In this document: positions 49,294-57,416 of the stretch, piece after piece
How the letters are laid out: every line of letters starts with the position of its first letter
How positions within the stretch are numbered: position 1 is the stretch's first letter
DNA from: Janthinobacterium violaceinigrum
Lineage (GTDB): Bacteria > Pseudomonadota > Gammaproteobacteria > Burkholderiales > Burkholderiaceae_D
Assembly: GCF_009208555.1 (NCBI RefSeq)
Contig: NZ_WFLI01000014.1
Coordinates: 1 to 64,000 of the forward strand
Reading direction: 5' to 3'
DNA: 64,000 nucleotides
Program-made: the position numbers and the translations under genes
The notes under the pieces: generated by a model
Told to the model about the DNA's origin: nothing
The model's input: only the letters and a program-made list of their open reading frames with translations
The model's database searches: none

Positions 49294-50808
49294 ATGAACC
49301 AAGCCCTCACCCAAGTCCCCGCCGTCCCCCTGCACATCGGCGGCAAGCACCACGCCTCGACCAGCACGGAATGGCGCGACGTCGTCAACCCTGCCACGCA
49401 GGAAATCGTCGCCAGGGTGCCGTTTTCCACGCCCGATGAAGTGAATCTGGCCGTCGCCACGGCCAAGGAAGCGTTCAAGACCTGGCGCAATACCCCGCTG
49501 GCGGCGCGCATGCGCATCATGCTCAAGTACCAGCACCTGATCCGCGAAAACATAGTCGCCCTGGCCGAACTGATCACGCGCGAGCACGGCAAGACCCTGC
49601 CCGACGCGGAAGGGGAGGTGATGCGGGGCCTGGAAGTGGTGGAGCACGCGTGCTCGATCGCCACCCTGCAACTGGGCGAAATCGCGGAAAACGCGGCCAA
49701 TGGCGTCGATGTCTACAATATCTATCAGCCGCTGGGCGTGGGCGCCGGCATCACGGCATTCAACTTCCCCGTCATGCTGCCGTGCTTCATGTTCCCCATC
49801 GCTATCGCCTGCGGCAATACCTTCGTGCTGAAACCGTCGGAGCAAGACCCGTCCTCGACCATGTACCTGGTCGAGCTGATGTACCAGGCGGGCTTGCCGG
49901 CCGGCGTGCTGAACGTCGTGCATGGCGGCGCCGACGTCGTCAACATGCTGTGCGACCATCCCGACATCAAGGCCGTGTCCTTCATCGGCTCCACCCACGT
50001 GGGCACGCATGTGTACCGCCGCGCCAGCGAATCGGGCAAGCGCGCGCAATCGATGATGGGGGCGAAAAACCATTGCGTCGTGCTGGCCGACGCCAACAAG
50101 GAACAGGCGATCAATAACCTGATCGGCGCCGCGTTCGGCGCGGCCGGCCAGCGCTGCATGGCCAATTCCGTCGTCGTGCTGGTGGGCGAGGCCCGTTCCT
50201 GGCTGCCGGAAATCGTCGCCCGCTCGCAGGCCCTGAAAGTGGGGCCGGGCAGCGACCGCGAGGCGGACCTGGGGCCGATGGTCTCGAAAGCAGCCATGCA
50301 GCGCGCGGAAAAGCTGATCCAGGCGGGCGTGGATGAAGGCGCGCAGCTGCTGCTCGACGGCCGCGGCCACAAGGTGGCGGGTTACGAAGGCGGCAACTTC
50401 ATGGGGCCGACGATCTTCTCCAAGGTGGAAGCATCGAACTCCGTCTACACGCAGGAAATCTTCGGCCCCGCCATGTGCGTGGTGGAGACGGATACGCTGG
50501 ACCAGGCCATCGCCTTCATCAACGCCAACCCGAACGGCAACGGCACCTCGATCTTTACTTCGTCCGGCTGGGCGGGGCGCAAGTTCCAGAACGAGATCGA
50601 CGTGGGACAGGTGGGCATCAACGTGGCCATCCCCGTGCCCGTCGCCTATTTCAGCTTCACGGGCTCGCGCGCGTCGAAACTGGGCGATTTGGGCCCGAAC
50701 GGCAAGCAGGCCTTGTATTTCTGGACGCAGACCAAGACCGTCACGGCGCGCTGGTTCGCCCCGGACGATGGCGGCAGCGGCGTCAATACCACGATCTCGA
50801 TGAAATAA
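49294..50808 (+). CDS. mmsA: Methylmalonate-semialdehyde dehydrogenase (CoA-acylating)
   Basis: A 504-residue aldehyde dehydrogenase that converts methylmalonate or malonate semialdehyde to propionyl- or acetyl-CoA in valine and inositol breakdown. Family blocks are clear: PFSTPDEVNLAVATAKEAF, GITAFNFPVMLPCFMFPIAIACGNTFVLKPSE and AAGQRCMAN with catalytic C288; VGINVAIPVPVAYFSFTGSR is diagnostic for MMSDH. GGAG precedes the ATG at 49294. mmsB follows after 9 bp. Confidence 0.96.
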   Translation: MNQALTQVPAVPLHIGGKHHASTSTEWRDVVNPATQEIVARVPFSTPDEVNLAVATAKEAFKTWRNTPLAARMRIMLKYQHLIRENIVALAELITREHGKTLPDAEGEVMRGLEVVEHACSIATLQLGEIAENAANGVDVYNIYQPLGVGAGITAFNFPVMLPCFMFPIAIACGNTFVLKPSEQDPSSTMYLVELMYQAGLPAGVLNVVHGGADVVNMLCDHPDIKAVSFIGSTHVGTHVYRRASESGKRAQSMMGAKNHCVVLADANKEQAINNLIGAAFGAAGQRCMANSVVVLVGEARSWLPEIVARSQALKVGPGSDREADLGPMVSKAAMQRAEKLIQAGVDEGAQLLLDGRGHKVAGYEGGNFMGPTIFSKVEASNSVYTQEIFGPAMCVVETDTLDQAIAFINANPNGNGTSIFTSSGWAGRKFQNEIDVGQVGINVAIPVPVAYFSFTGSRASKLGDLGPNGKQALYFWTQTKTVTARWFAPDDGGSGVNTTISMK

Positions 50809-50817
50809 GGGGCGGCG

Positions 50818-51723
50818 ATGAGCACAAACATCGTTTTCATCGGTCTGGGCAACATGGGCTTGCCCATGGCGCAAAACCTCGTGCGGGCCGGCCATGCGGT
50901 GACGGGTTTCGACCTGGTGCCGGCCAGCGTGCAGCAGTTTGCCGACGGCGGCGGCCTCGTGTCCGATGACCAGGCGGCGGCGATCCGGGCCGCCGACATC
51001 GTCATCACCATGCTGCCGGCCAGCCGCCACGTGCTGGGCGCTTATTTGGGCAACCCTTTGGGCGAGACGGGCATCCTGGCGCAGGCGCGGCCCGGCACCC
51101 TGCTGATCGACTGCTCGACGATTTCCACGGAGGCGGCGCGCCAGGTGGGCCGCGCCGCGCAGGACAAGGGCTTGCCCATGCTGGATGCGCCCGTGTCGGG
51201 CGGCACGGCGGGTGCCACCAACGGCACCCTGACCTTCATGGTGGGCGGCGAAGCATCGGCGCTGGACGCGGCGCGGCCCTATCTGGAAATCATGGGCAAG
51301 GCCATCTTCCACGCGGGCGGTTCGGGCTGCGGGCAGACGGTCAAGATCTGCAACAACATGCTGCTGGGGATACTGATGATCGGCACCAGCGAAGCGATAC
51401 GCCTGGGCGTGGCCAATGGCCTGGACCCGAAGGTGGTGTCGGACGTGATGGCGAAAAGCTCGGGCCGCAACTGGACCCTGGAGGTGTACAACCCGTGCCC
51501 CGGCGTGGCCGAGAACGTGCCCGCGTCGCGCGGCTACACGGGCGGCTTTGGCGTCGACCTGATGCTCAAGGACCTGGGCCTGGCCGTGGAAAGCGCGCTG
51601 GCCAGCGGGGCGAGCGTACCGCTGGGCGCCTTGTCGCGCAATCTGTACAGCTTGCACAGCAAGGCGGGATCGGGCGCGCTGGATTTTTCCAGCATCTATC
51701 AGCTGCTGGGCGAGAAGGCGTAA
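50818..51723 (+). CDS. mmsB: 3-hydroxyisobutyrate dehydrogenase
   Basis: A 301-residue NAD-dependent beta-hydroxyacid dehydrogenase that oxidises 3-hydroxyisobutyrate to methylmalonate semialdehyde, the substrate of MmsA. The Rossmann motif FIGLGNMGLPMAQNLVRAGH, substrate motif DAPVSGGTAGATNGTL and catalytic lysine in GCGQTVKICNNMLLG are present. The ATG follows mmsA by 9 bp with GGGGCGGCG before it, so the two are co-transcribed. Confidence 0.96.
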   Translation: MSTNIVFIGLGNMGLPMAQNLVRAGHAVTGFDLVPASVQQFADGGGLVSDDQAAAIRAADIVITMLPASRHVLGAYLGNPLGETGILAQARPGTLLIDCSTISTEAARQVGRAAQDKGLPMLDAPVSGGTAGATNGTLTFMVGGEASALDAARPYLEIMGKAIFHAGGSGCGQTVKICNNMLLGILMIGTSEAIRLGVANGLDPKVVSDVMAKSSGRNWTLEVYNPCPGVAENVPASRGYTGGFGVDLMLKDLGLAVESALASGASVPLGALSRNLYSLHSKAGSGALDFSSIYQLLGEKA

Positions 51724-51726
51724 GGC

Positions 51727-52119
51727 TTAAGGCTGCTGCGCCTGCAGGGCGGCCAGTTCCGCCTTGGCTTTTTCCAGCTTGCCTTCCAGCTTGGCGATCT
51801 TCTTCGGTTCCTTATTGGCTTCCTGGGCCAGGCGCAGCGAACGCTCCGTCTGGTTCACCTTGGCCTGCGCCTTGACGATTTTCTTGTTGTGGCGCTCGAC
51901 CAGGGTACTGTCGCGGCAGTGGGCGTTGACTTCGTCGAGCGCGCGCGTGAGGCCCGCAACCTTGTCGGACAGGCCCTGTTCCTGCGCCTGGCGCAATTCG
52001 CTGCGGATGCCTTCGCGCTTGGCGGCGCAGCCCGTCAGCTGGGTGTCGGCGGCGCTGGCGCCGCCGCTGGCGGCGAGGGCGACGAGCAAGGTCAAGGCGG
52101 TTTTCGATAGGCGGTTCAT
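51727..52119 (-). CDS. DUF1090 periplasmic protein
   Basis: A 130-residue exported protein with a signal peptide ending near GASAA (residue 23), then a helical region CAAKREGIRSELRQAQEQG and a long coiled coil ending LEKAKAELAALQAQ. The pattern fits DUF1090 (E. coli YqjC), whose function is unknown. AGGAATGCC precedes the ATG at 52119. It is convergent with mmsB. Confidence 0.85.
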   Translation of the reverse strand: MNRLSKTALTLLVALAASGGASAADTQLTGCAAKREGIRSELRQAQEQGLSDKVAGLTRALDEVNAHCRDSTLVERHNKKIVKAQAKVNQTERSLRLAQEANKEPKKIAKLEGKLEKAKAELAALQAQQP

Positions 52120-52253
52120 GGCATTCCTGTGTAAGTGGTGGGCTCGTGCAATGTAAGCCTGCCAGCGTGCGCTGTCAAACTTCCCGTGCAGTGCGCGCCT
52201 GTCTGGCATGGCATCGGCTACCATGCGTGTTTTCTTCTTCCCGACACCTTCGC

Positions 52254-53108
52254 ATGCCCAAGAAATTTCTCTTGCTGATTCCTTTCCTGCTGCCGTTGCC
52301 GCTCCTGGCCCAGACCTCGCCCACCTTGCTCGACCTGCAGCTGCTCGCCATCAAGGTCAGGGCTGAGGCGGCTAGCCATAGCCCGGAAAGCATCGCCGAA
52401 TTTGCCGAGACCCGGCGCGTGGCGGAAACGGGCGACGTGGAGGCGCAGCTGCAACTGGCGCGCATGCTGCAGCTGGGCGTCGGCACGCCGCAGGACACGG
52501 CGCAGTCGATGGCCTGGATACGCAAGTCGGCCGAAGGAGGCTATGCGCCTGCGCAGGCGGCCATGGGAGTGGCCTACACCTTGGGCGGCAAGGTGCCCAT
52601 CGACCGCGTGCAGGGCGAATACTGGCTGCGCAAGGGCGTGGCGCAGGGCGACGCAGAGGCGCAGACCATCCTGGCGATGGAATTCATCGATGGCGGCAGC
52701 AGTGCCGAAGAGCAGGCGCTGGCCATCACCTGGCTGAAGGCGGCGGCAAACGAGCAGCACTTTGTGCCCGCCTACAATGCGCTGGGCGAGCACCTGATGC
52801 GCGCGGCCGTCGATGAACAGGACCGCGGCGAGGCTTTCCAGTGGTATTACAGATCGGCGCGTGAAAAGGAGCCGGCCGGCATGCGCAACCTGGCCCGCGC
52901 ACATGAGCTGGGCCTGGGCGTGGCGCAGTCGGACAAGTGGGCCCTGGTCTGGTACGAGCGTGCCGGATGGGGCGGCGACCTGCCCGCCATGCGGCGCATG
53001 ATCGAGGTGTATGTCAAGGGCGAACTGGGAGAACAGGCGAGTGCCGAAGACGCTGCCGAATGGCGCGATAAACTGGCAGAGGCAGTGGCAGAGGCAGAAA
53101 AGAAATGA
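52254..53108 (+). CDS. Exported Sel1-repeat protein (first of a pair)
   Basis: A 284-residue protein with a signal peptide (MPKKFLLLIPFLLPLPLLAQ) and Sel1-like repeats from about residue 65 to 250 (AQLQLARMLQLGVGTPQDTA, AQAAMGVAYTLGGKVPIDR, MRNLARAHELGLGVAQSD). Such helical solenoids mediate protein binding in the periplasm or export. The stop overlaps the next gene by four bases (ATGA). The two proteins are alike in order and motif, which indicates a local duplication. No specific function can be assigned. Confidence 0.85.
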   Translation: MPKKFLLLIPFLLPLPLLAQTSPTLLDLQLLAIKVRAEAASHSPESIAEFAETRRVAETGDVEAQLQLARMLQLGVGTPQDTAQSMAWIRKSAEGGYAPAQAAMGVAYTLGGKVPIDRVQGEYWLRKGVAQGDAEAQTILAMEFIDGGSSAEEQALAITWLKAAANEQHFVPAYNALGEHLMRAAVDEQDRGEAFQWYYRSAREKEPAGMRNLARAHELGLGVAQSDKWALVWYERAGWGGDLPAMRRMIEVYVKGELGEQASAEDAAEWRDKLAEAVAEAEKK

Positions 53109-54106
53109 AGACCATCCTGTTTGTATTGAGCCTGGCACTGGCGCAGCCCGTGCTGGCGCAGCCGGCGTCCACCAGGGAACCGCGCCAGCATCCGGCGCTG
53201 GTCGAATTCGATATGTCCGGCCTCGATGACATGCGCGCGCGCGTGCAGGCCGTGATCGACCGCCCGGCCGACCTGTCGCCGGACAAGGTCGCCGCTTTCG
53301 ACAAGGCGCGCCGCGCGGCGGAAGGGGGCGATACTGCCGCCCAGCTGGAACTGTCGCAGATGCTGCACGAGGGCGAGGGGACGCCGCGCGACCGCGACCT
53401 GGGCCTGGCGTGGCTGAAGAAGGCGGCCGAAGGCGGCAACGGTCCCGCGCAAGCTTTCCTGGGCGTCGCCTATACGCTTGGCCAGGGCATGGCCATCGAC
53501 CGCAAGCTGGGCGAATACTGGTCGCGCAAGGGCGCCGCGCAAGGCGTGGAACTGGCCAATTTCACGGTGGCCCAGCACTTTGAAAATATCCACAGCAGTC
53601 CGGAAGAACAGGCGCACGCGCTGCACTGGCTGAAATACTATGCGGAAAACGGCTTCATTCCCGCCTACAATGAAATCGGCTACCGGCTGATGATGACGGC
53701 GCAGGACGAGGCGCAGCGCAAGGAAGCATTCACCTGGTACATGAAGGCGGCCAAGGCGCTCGATCCCTCCGGCTTGAACAATGTGGCGTATGCGTATGAA
53801 GTGGGGCGGGGCGCGCCGCAGAGCGACGAGGCGGCCCTGGGCTGGTACGAGATGGCGGCCATCGCCAAAAGCCCGCCGGGCCAGACGGGTTTTGCGCGCC
53901 TGCTGGAACAGGGGCGTGGCGGGGCGACCCGGCAAGGGCCGGCGCCCAAGCCCTTCGAGTTGTACCTGCTGGCGGCGAAGCAGGGCGACGCGGAGGCCAT
54001 CGAGCGGCTCGTCAAGGTGTACGACAAGGGCGAGCTGGGACAGCAGGCCAGCCCCATGCGCGCGGCGCTGTGGCGGGAAAAACTGCGGGAGAGCAAAGTC
54101 CCCTGA
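53105..54106 (+). CDS. Exported Sel1-repeat protein (second of a pair)
   Basis: A 333-residue protein with a signal peptide ending near LAQPA (residue 21) and Sel1-like repeats from about residue 70 (AQLELSQMLHEGEGTPRDRD, AQAFLGVAYTLGQGMAIDRK, LNNVAYAYEVGRGAPQSDEA). It parallels its upstream neighbour, including the same GEYW-RKG-AQG block after the second repeat and the same C-terminal VKVYDKGELGQQAS-type segment. Translationally coupled to the first gene. Confidence 0.85.
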   Translation: MKTILFVLSLALAQPVLAQPASTREPRQHPALVEFDMSGLDDMRARVQAVIDRPADLSPDKVAAFDKARRAAEGGDTAAQLELSQMLHEGEGTPRDRDLGLAWLKKAAEGGNGPAQAFLGVAYTLGQGMAIDRKLGEYWSRKGAAQGVELANFTVAQHFENIHSSPEEQAHALHWLKYYAENGFIPAYNEIGYRLMMTAQDEAQRKEAFTWYMKAAKALDPSGLNNVAYAYEVGRGAPQSDEAALGWYEMAAIAKSPPGQTGFARLLEQGRGGATRQGPAPKPFELYLLAAKQGDAEAIERLVKVYDKGELGQQASPMRAALWREKLRESKVP

Positions 54107-54142
54107 TAGACCGAGACGGCGCGAAAACGGCATGCTATCATC

Positions 54143-54160
54143 ATTGTTATCGATAACAAT
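54143..54160 (+). promoter_or_regulatory. Perfect LacI-type operator
   Basis: ATTGTTATCGATAACAAT is an 18-bp perfect palindrome with the central CG of LacI-family operators. It ends 14 bp before the AGE-epimerase ATG and so probably represses that gene and the kinase. The LacI gene at 56352-57416 is the obvious partner. Confidence 0.85.
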
Positions 54161-54174
54161 ATCATGAGAGACCC

Positions 54175-55389
54175 ATGAATCCCGATTTCCGCTCCAGGGA
54201 CATGCTCGAAAAGCATATCCTGCACACGATGCACTTTTATCACCCGCGCGCTGTTGACCCGAGCGGCGGCTTCTATCACTTCTTCCGCGACGACGGCACC
54301 GTGTACGACGCCAGCACGCGCCACCTGGTCAGCAGCACGCGCTTCATCTTCAATTACGCCATGGCGTACCGCCATTTCGGCGGTGACGATTACCAGGCGG
54401 CCCTGCGCCATGGCGTGGCCTTTTTGCGCGATGCGCACCGCGACCCGGCCACGGGCGGCTACGCCTGGCAACTGTCGTGGAAGGATGGCGTCAAGACGGT
54501 GGAAGATGGCGCCAACCACTGCTACGGCCTGGCCTTCGTGCTGCTCGCGTATGCGCACGCCTTGCAAGCCGGCGTGACGGAAGCGCACGCCTACCTGGAT
54601 GAAACCTTCGAATTGATGGAGCAGCGTTTCTGGCTGCTCGAACACGGCCTGTATGCGGACGTGGCCAGCGCCGACTGGGTCACGCTGGACGGCTACCGGG
54701 GCCAGAACGCCAATATGCATGCCTGCGAAGCGATGCTGGCCGCTTTTGAAGCGACGGGCGAAGCGCGCTACCTGCACCGCGCGGAAACCCTGGCGCACAA
54801 CATCACCGTGCGCCAGGCAGGCCTGGCGAACGGCATGATCTGGGAGCACTACAAACCCGACTGGTCGATCGACTGGGAATACAATCTGCACGACAAGAGC
54901 AATATCTTCCGTCCATGGGGCTACCAGCCGGGCCATTTCACGGAATGGGCCAAGCTGCTCTTGATCATGGAGCGCCACAGCCGGTTCATGGCCGGTCCGT
55001 CGGACTGGCTGCTGCCCCGTGCGCGCGCCCTGTACGACACGGCGCTGGCCAAGGCCTGGGATGGCGCGCATGGAGGCATCCATTACGGTTTCGGTCCGCA
55101 GGACGAGATCTGCGACGGCGACAAATACTTCTGGGTGCAGGCGGAAAGCTTTGCCGCTGCCGCCGTGCTGGCCGCGCGCACGGGCGACGACGCCTACTGG
55201 CTCAGCTACGACAAGATCTGGGATTACAGCTGGCGGCACTTCGTCGACCATGAACACGGCGCCTGGTACCGCATCCTCACGCCCGGGAACCAGAAAATCA
55301 GCGACGAGAAAAGCCCGGCCGGCAAGGTCGATTACCACACCATGGGCGCCTGCTATGAAGTGCTGAACGTGATCGGCGGTGCCGCATGA
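54175..55389 (+). CDS. AGE-family sugar epimerase/isomerase
   Basis: A 404-residue (alpha/alpha)6-barrel enzyme of the N-acylglucosamine 2-epimerase family, which includes mannose isomerase and cellobiose epimerase. Typical blocks include RHLVSSTRFIFNYAMAYRHF, NHCYGLAFVLLAYAHAL, NANMHACEAMLAAFEATGE and HGGIHYGFGPQ with conserved histidines. The adjacent fructokinase-like gene suggests mannose-to-fructose isomerisation, but this is inference. The stop overlaps the kinase start (ATGA). A LacI-type operator lies 14 bp upstream of the ATG. Confidence 0.9.
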   Translation: MNPDFRSRDMLEKHILHTMHFYHPRAVDPSGGFYHFFRDDGTVYDASTRHLVSSTRFIFNYAMAYRHFGGDDYQAALRHGVAFLRDAHRDPATGGYAWQLSWKDGVKTVEDGANHCYGLAFVLLAYAHALQAGVTEAHAYLDETFELMEQRFWLLEHGLYADVASADWVTLDGYRGQNANMHACEAMLAAFEATGEARYLHRAETLAHNITVRQAGLANGMIWEHYKPDWSIDWEYNLHDKSNIFRPWGYQPGHFTEWAKLLLIMERHSRFMAGPSDWLLPRARALYDTALAKAWDGAHGGIHYGFGPQDEICDGDKYFWVQAESFAAAAVLAARTGDDAYWLSYDKIWDYSWRHFVDHEHGAWYRILTPGNQKISDEKSPAGKVDYHTMGACYEVLNVIGGAA

Positions 55390-56312
55390 ACGGCGTTTTC
55401 CCTACCTTTGTATCGGCCGGCGAAGCGCTGACGGACATGCTGCGCACGGGCGCCGACTCCTGGAGCAGCCAGGTGGGCGGCTCGACCTGGAACGTGGCGC
55501 GCGTGATGGCGCGCCTGGGCGTGCCCAGCGCCTTTGCCGGCGCCGTCAGCCGTGACGTGTTCGGCGATGCGCTGGCCGCTGCCACCGAGGCGGCGGGCCT
55601 GGACATGCGCTTCCTGCAGCGCCAGGCAAAGTCGCCGCTGCTGGCCATCGTGCATGAACTGCATCCGCCCACCTATTACTTCATCGGCGACGACAGCGCC
55701 GACCTGCATTTCGACGCGGCGCAACTGCCGGGCGGCTGGATGCAAGGGACGCAATGGGTGCACTTCGGCGGCATCAGCCTGGCGCGCGAACCGCTGGCGG
55801 GCAAGCTGGTGGCGCTGGCGCAGGAATTGAAGGCGGCTGGCGTGAAGATCAGCTACGACCCGAATTTCCGCGTCATGATGGATGAGCGCTACGACGCCAC
55901 GCTGCGCCGCATGGTGGCGCTGGCCGACGTGGTGAAAGTGTCGGACGAAGACCTGGCGGGCCTGTTTCGCCACGACGACATCGATGGCGCGTTCGGCGTG
56001 CTGCGCGGCTGGAATCCGCAAGCCACCTATTTGTATACGCGTGGCGCGCAGGGCGCTGCCCTGTACCAGGGCGAGCACACATGGCAGGCGGCGCCGCCTG
56101 CCATCGAGGTGGTCGATTCGGTGGGCGCGGGCGACGCCAGCATCGGCGGCCTGCTGTACAGCCTGATGTACCGGCCCGATGCGGGCGGCGGCCAGCACTT
56201 GCGCTTTGCCGTCGCGGCCGGGGCGGGCGCCTGCCTGGCGGCCGGCGGTTCACCCCCATCGGTGGAACTGGTGGAGTCGCTGGCGGCGCGCACGGTGGTG
56301 CGCCAGCAGTAG
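55386..56312 (+). CDS. PfkB-family sugar kinase, probable fructokinase
   Basis: A 308-residue ribokinase-fold kinase. The N-terminal substrate motif GADSWSSQVGGSTWNVARVMARLG and C-terminal ATP/base motif DSVGAGDASIGGLL are present; the usual Phe after GAGDA is Ser. The protein would phosphorylate a ketose such as fructose to feed glycolysis. Translation is coupled to the AGE epimerase, so isomerisation followed by phosphorylation is the likely scheme. It converges on the LacI gene. Confidence 0.9.
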   Translation: MNGVFPTFVSAGEALTDMLRTGADSWSSQVGGSTWNVARVMARLGVPSAFAGAVSRDVFGDALAAATEAAGLDMRFLQRQAKSPLLAIVHELHPPTYYFIGDDSADLHFDAAQLPGGWMQGTQWVHFGGISLAREPLAGKLVALAQELKAAGVKISYDPNFRVMMDERYDATLRRMVALADVVKVSDEDLAGLFRHDDIDGAFGVLRGWNPQATYLYTRGAQGAALYQGEHTWQAAPPAIEVVDSVGAGDASIGGLLYSLMYRPDAGGGQHLRFAVAAGAGACLAAGGSPPSVELVESLAARTVVRQQ

Positions 56313-56351
56313 CAGTTCTGCGATCAATGCCGGGGGTCAGACCCGGCCGGC

Positions 56352-57416
56352 CTATCCCCGCGCAACGGGCCCCGTTGATGCCCGCGCCATCAGGGTGAAC
56401 GCCATCAGGTGATGCGTGGCGGGCGCCGTTTCCCCGCTGCGGCGCTGGCGGATCTCGTCGATGACGAGATTGACGGCAGCGCGCGCCATGTCGGCGATGG
56501 GCTGGTGGATCGTGGTCAGCTCGGGCCACACGGTGGTGGCCACGGGCGTGTCGTCGAAGCCGCACACGCTGACGTCCTGCGGCACCTGCAAGCCCATGCC
56601 GTGCGCCACGGCCAGGGTGGCGGCGGCCATGTCGTCGTTGCTGGCGAAAATGGCGCTGGGGCGCGGTGCCTGCGCCAGCAGCTGGCGCGCCGCATCGAGC
56701 CCCGAACGGTAGGTGAAGTAGCCTTGCACCACCCGGTGCGGCGGCACCTGCAGGCCCGTTTCCCGCATGCCGTCCTCGAAGGCCTGGCGGCGCAGCAGGG
56801 CGGGCGTGTGTTCCGGGTCGCCTTCGATGAAGCCGATGTCGCGGTGGCCCAGCGCGAGCAGATGGCGCGTCATGGCCAGCGCGCCTTCGTAATCGTCGAT
56901 GCGCACGGCCGAGACGCCGGGCGAGGGGCGCGCCGTGGCCACGGCGATGGCGGGGATGCCCATGCCATTCAGCTGGGCCAGCACTTCCGGCGAATCGCAC
57001 AGGGGCGGCGGCACGAGAATGCCGTCCACGCCGGCCGCCACCAGGCAGTCGATGGCGGTGCGCTGGCTGGCCAGGTCGCCGCAGCGCTCGAGCAGCAGCT
57101 GGCCGCCGCCCTGGCGGCACTGGTCCATGGCGCCAACTAAAAATTCGCTGAGGAAGGCCGCGCTGGGGTTGCTGTACAGCAGGCCGATGCGCAGGGTGCC
57201 CGTGCGGGCGGCGCGGGCCGCCAGGTTGGGCTGGTAGCGCAGGGCGGCAATCGCCGCCTCGACCTTGTCGCGCGTGGCCGTGCTGACGCTGGCGCGCCCG
57301 TTGATCACGCGCGACACCGTCATGGCCGATACGCCGGCCATGCGCGCCACGTCGTGCACGGTGGCGCCGCTGGCGGCGTCCAATGCGGCCTGGGCCGCCT
57401 TATTCGAGGTGGCCAC
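56352..57416 (-). CDS. LacI-family transcriptional regulator
   Basis: A 354-residue repressor with the LacI helix-turn-helix and hinge (VHDVARMAGVSAMTVSRVIN, RDKVEAAIAALRYQPN) and a type I periplasmic-binding fold (TLRIGLLYSNPSAAFLSEFLVG, ASNDDMAAATLAVAHGMGL, DDTPVATTVWPELTTIHQP). Its start codon lies inside the 3' end of the glucokinase-HexR gene (17-bp overlap), so the two are co-expressed. The perfect palindrome at 54143 is its best candidate operator. Confidence 0.93.
   Translation of the reverse strand: MATSNKAAQAALDAASGATVHDVARMAGVSAMTVSRVINGRASVSTATRDKVEAAIAALRYQPNLAARAARTGTLRIGLLYSNPSAAFLSEFLVGAMDQCRQGGGQLLLERCGDLASQRTAIDCLVAAGVDGILVPPPLCDSPEVLAQLNGMGIPAIAVATARPSPGVSAVRIDDYEGALAMTRHLLALGHRDIGFIEGDPEHTPALLRRQAFEDGMRETGLQVPPHRVVQGYFTYRSGLDAARQLLAQAPRPSAIFASNDDMAAATLAVAHGMGLQVPQDVSVCGFDDTPVATTVWPELTTIHQPIADMARAAVNLVIDEIRQRRSGETAPATHHLMAFTLMARASTGPVARG

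Noticed and set aside
49183..51657. An 824-codon open frame opposite mmsA and mmsB
   Set aside because: Antisense shadow; both dehydrogenases show full motif sets on the other strand.
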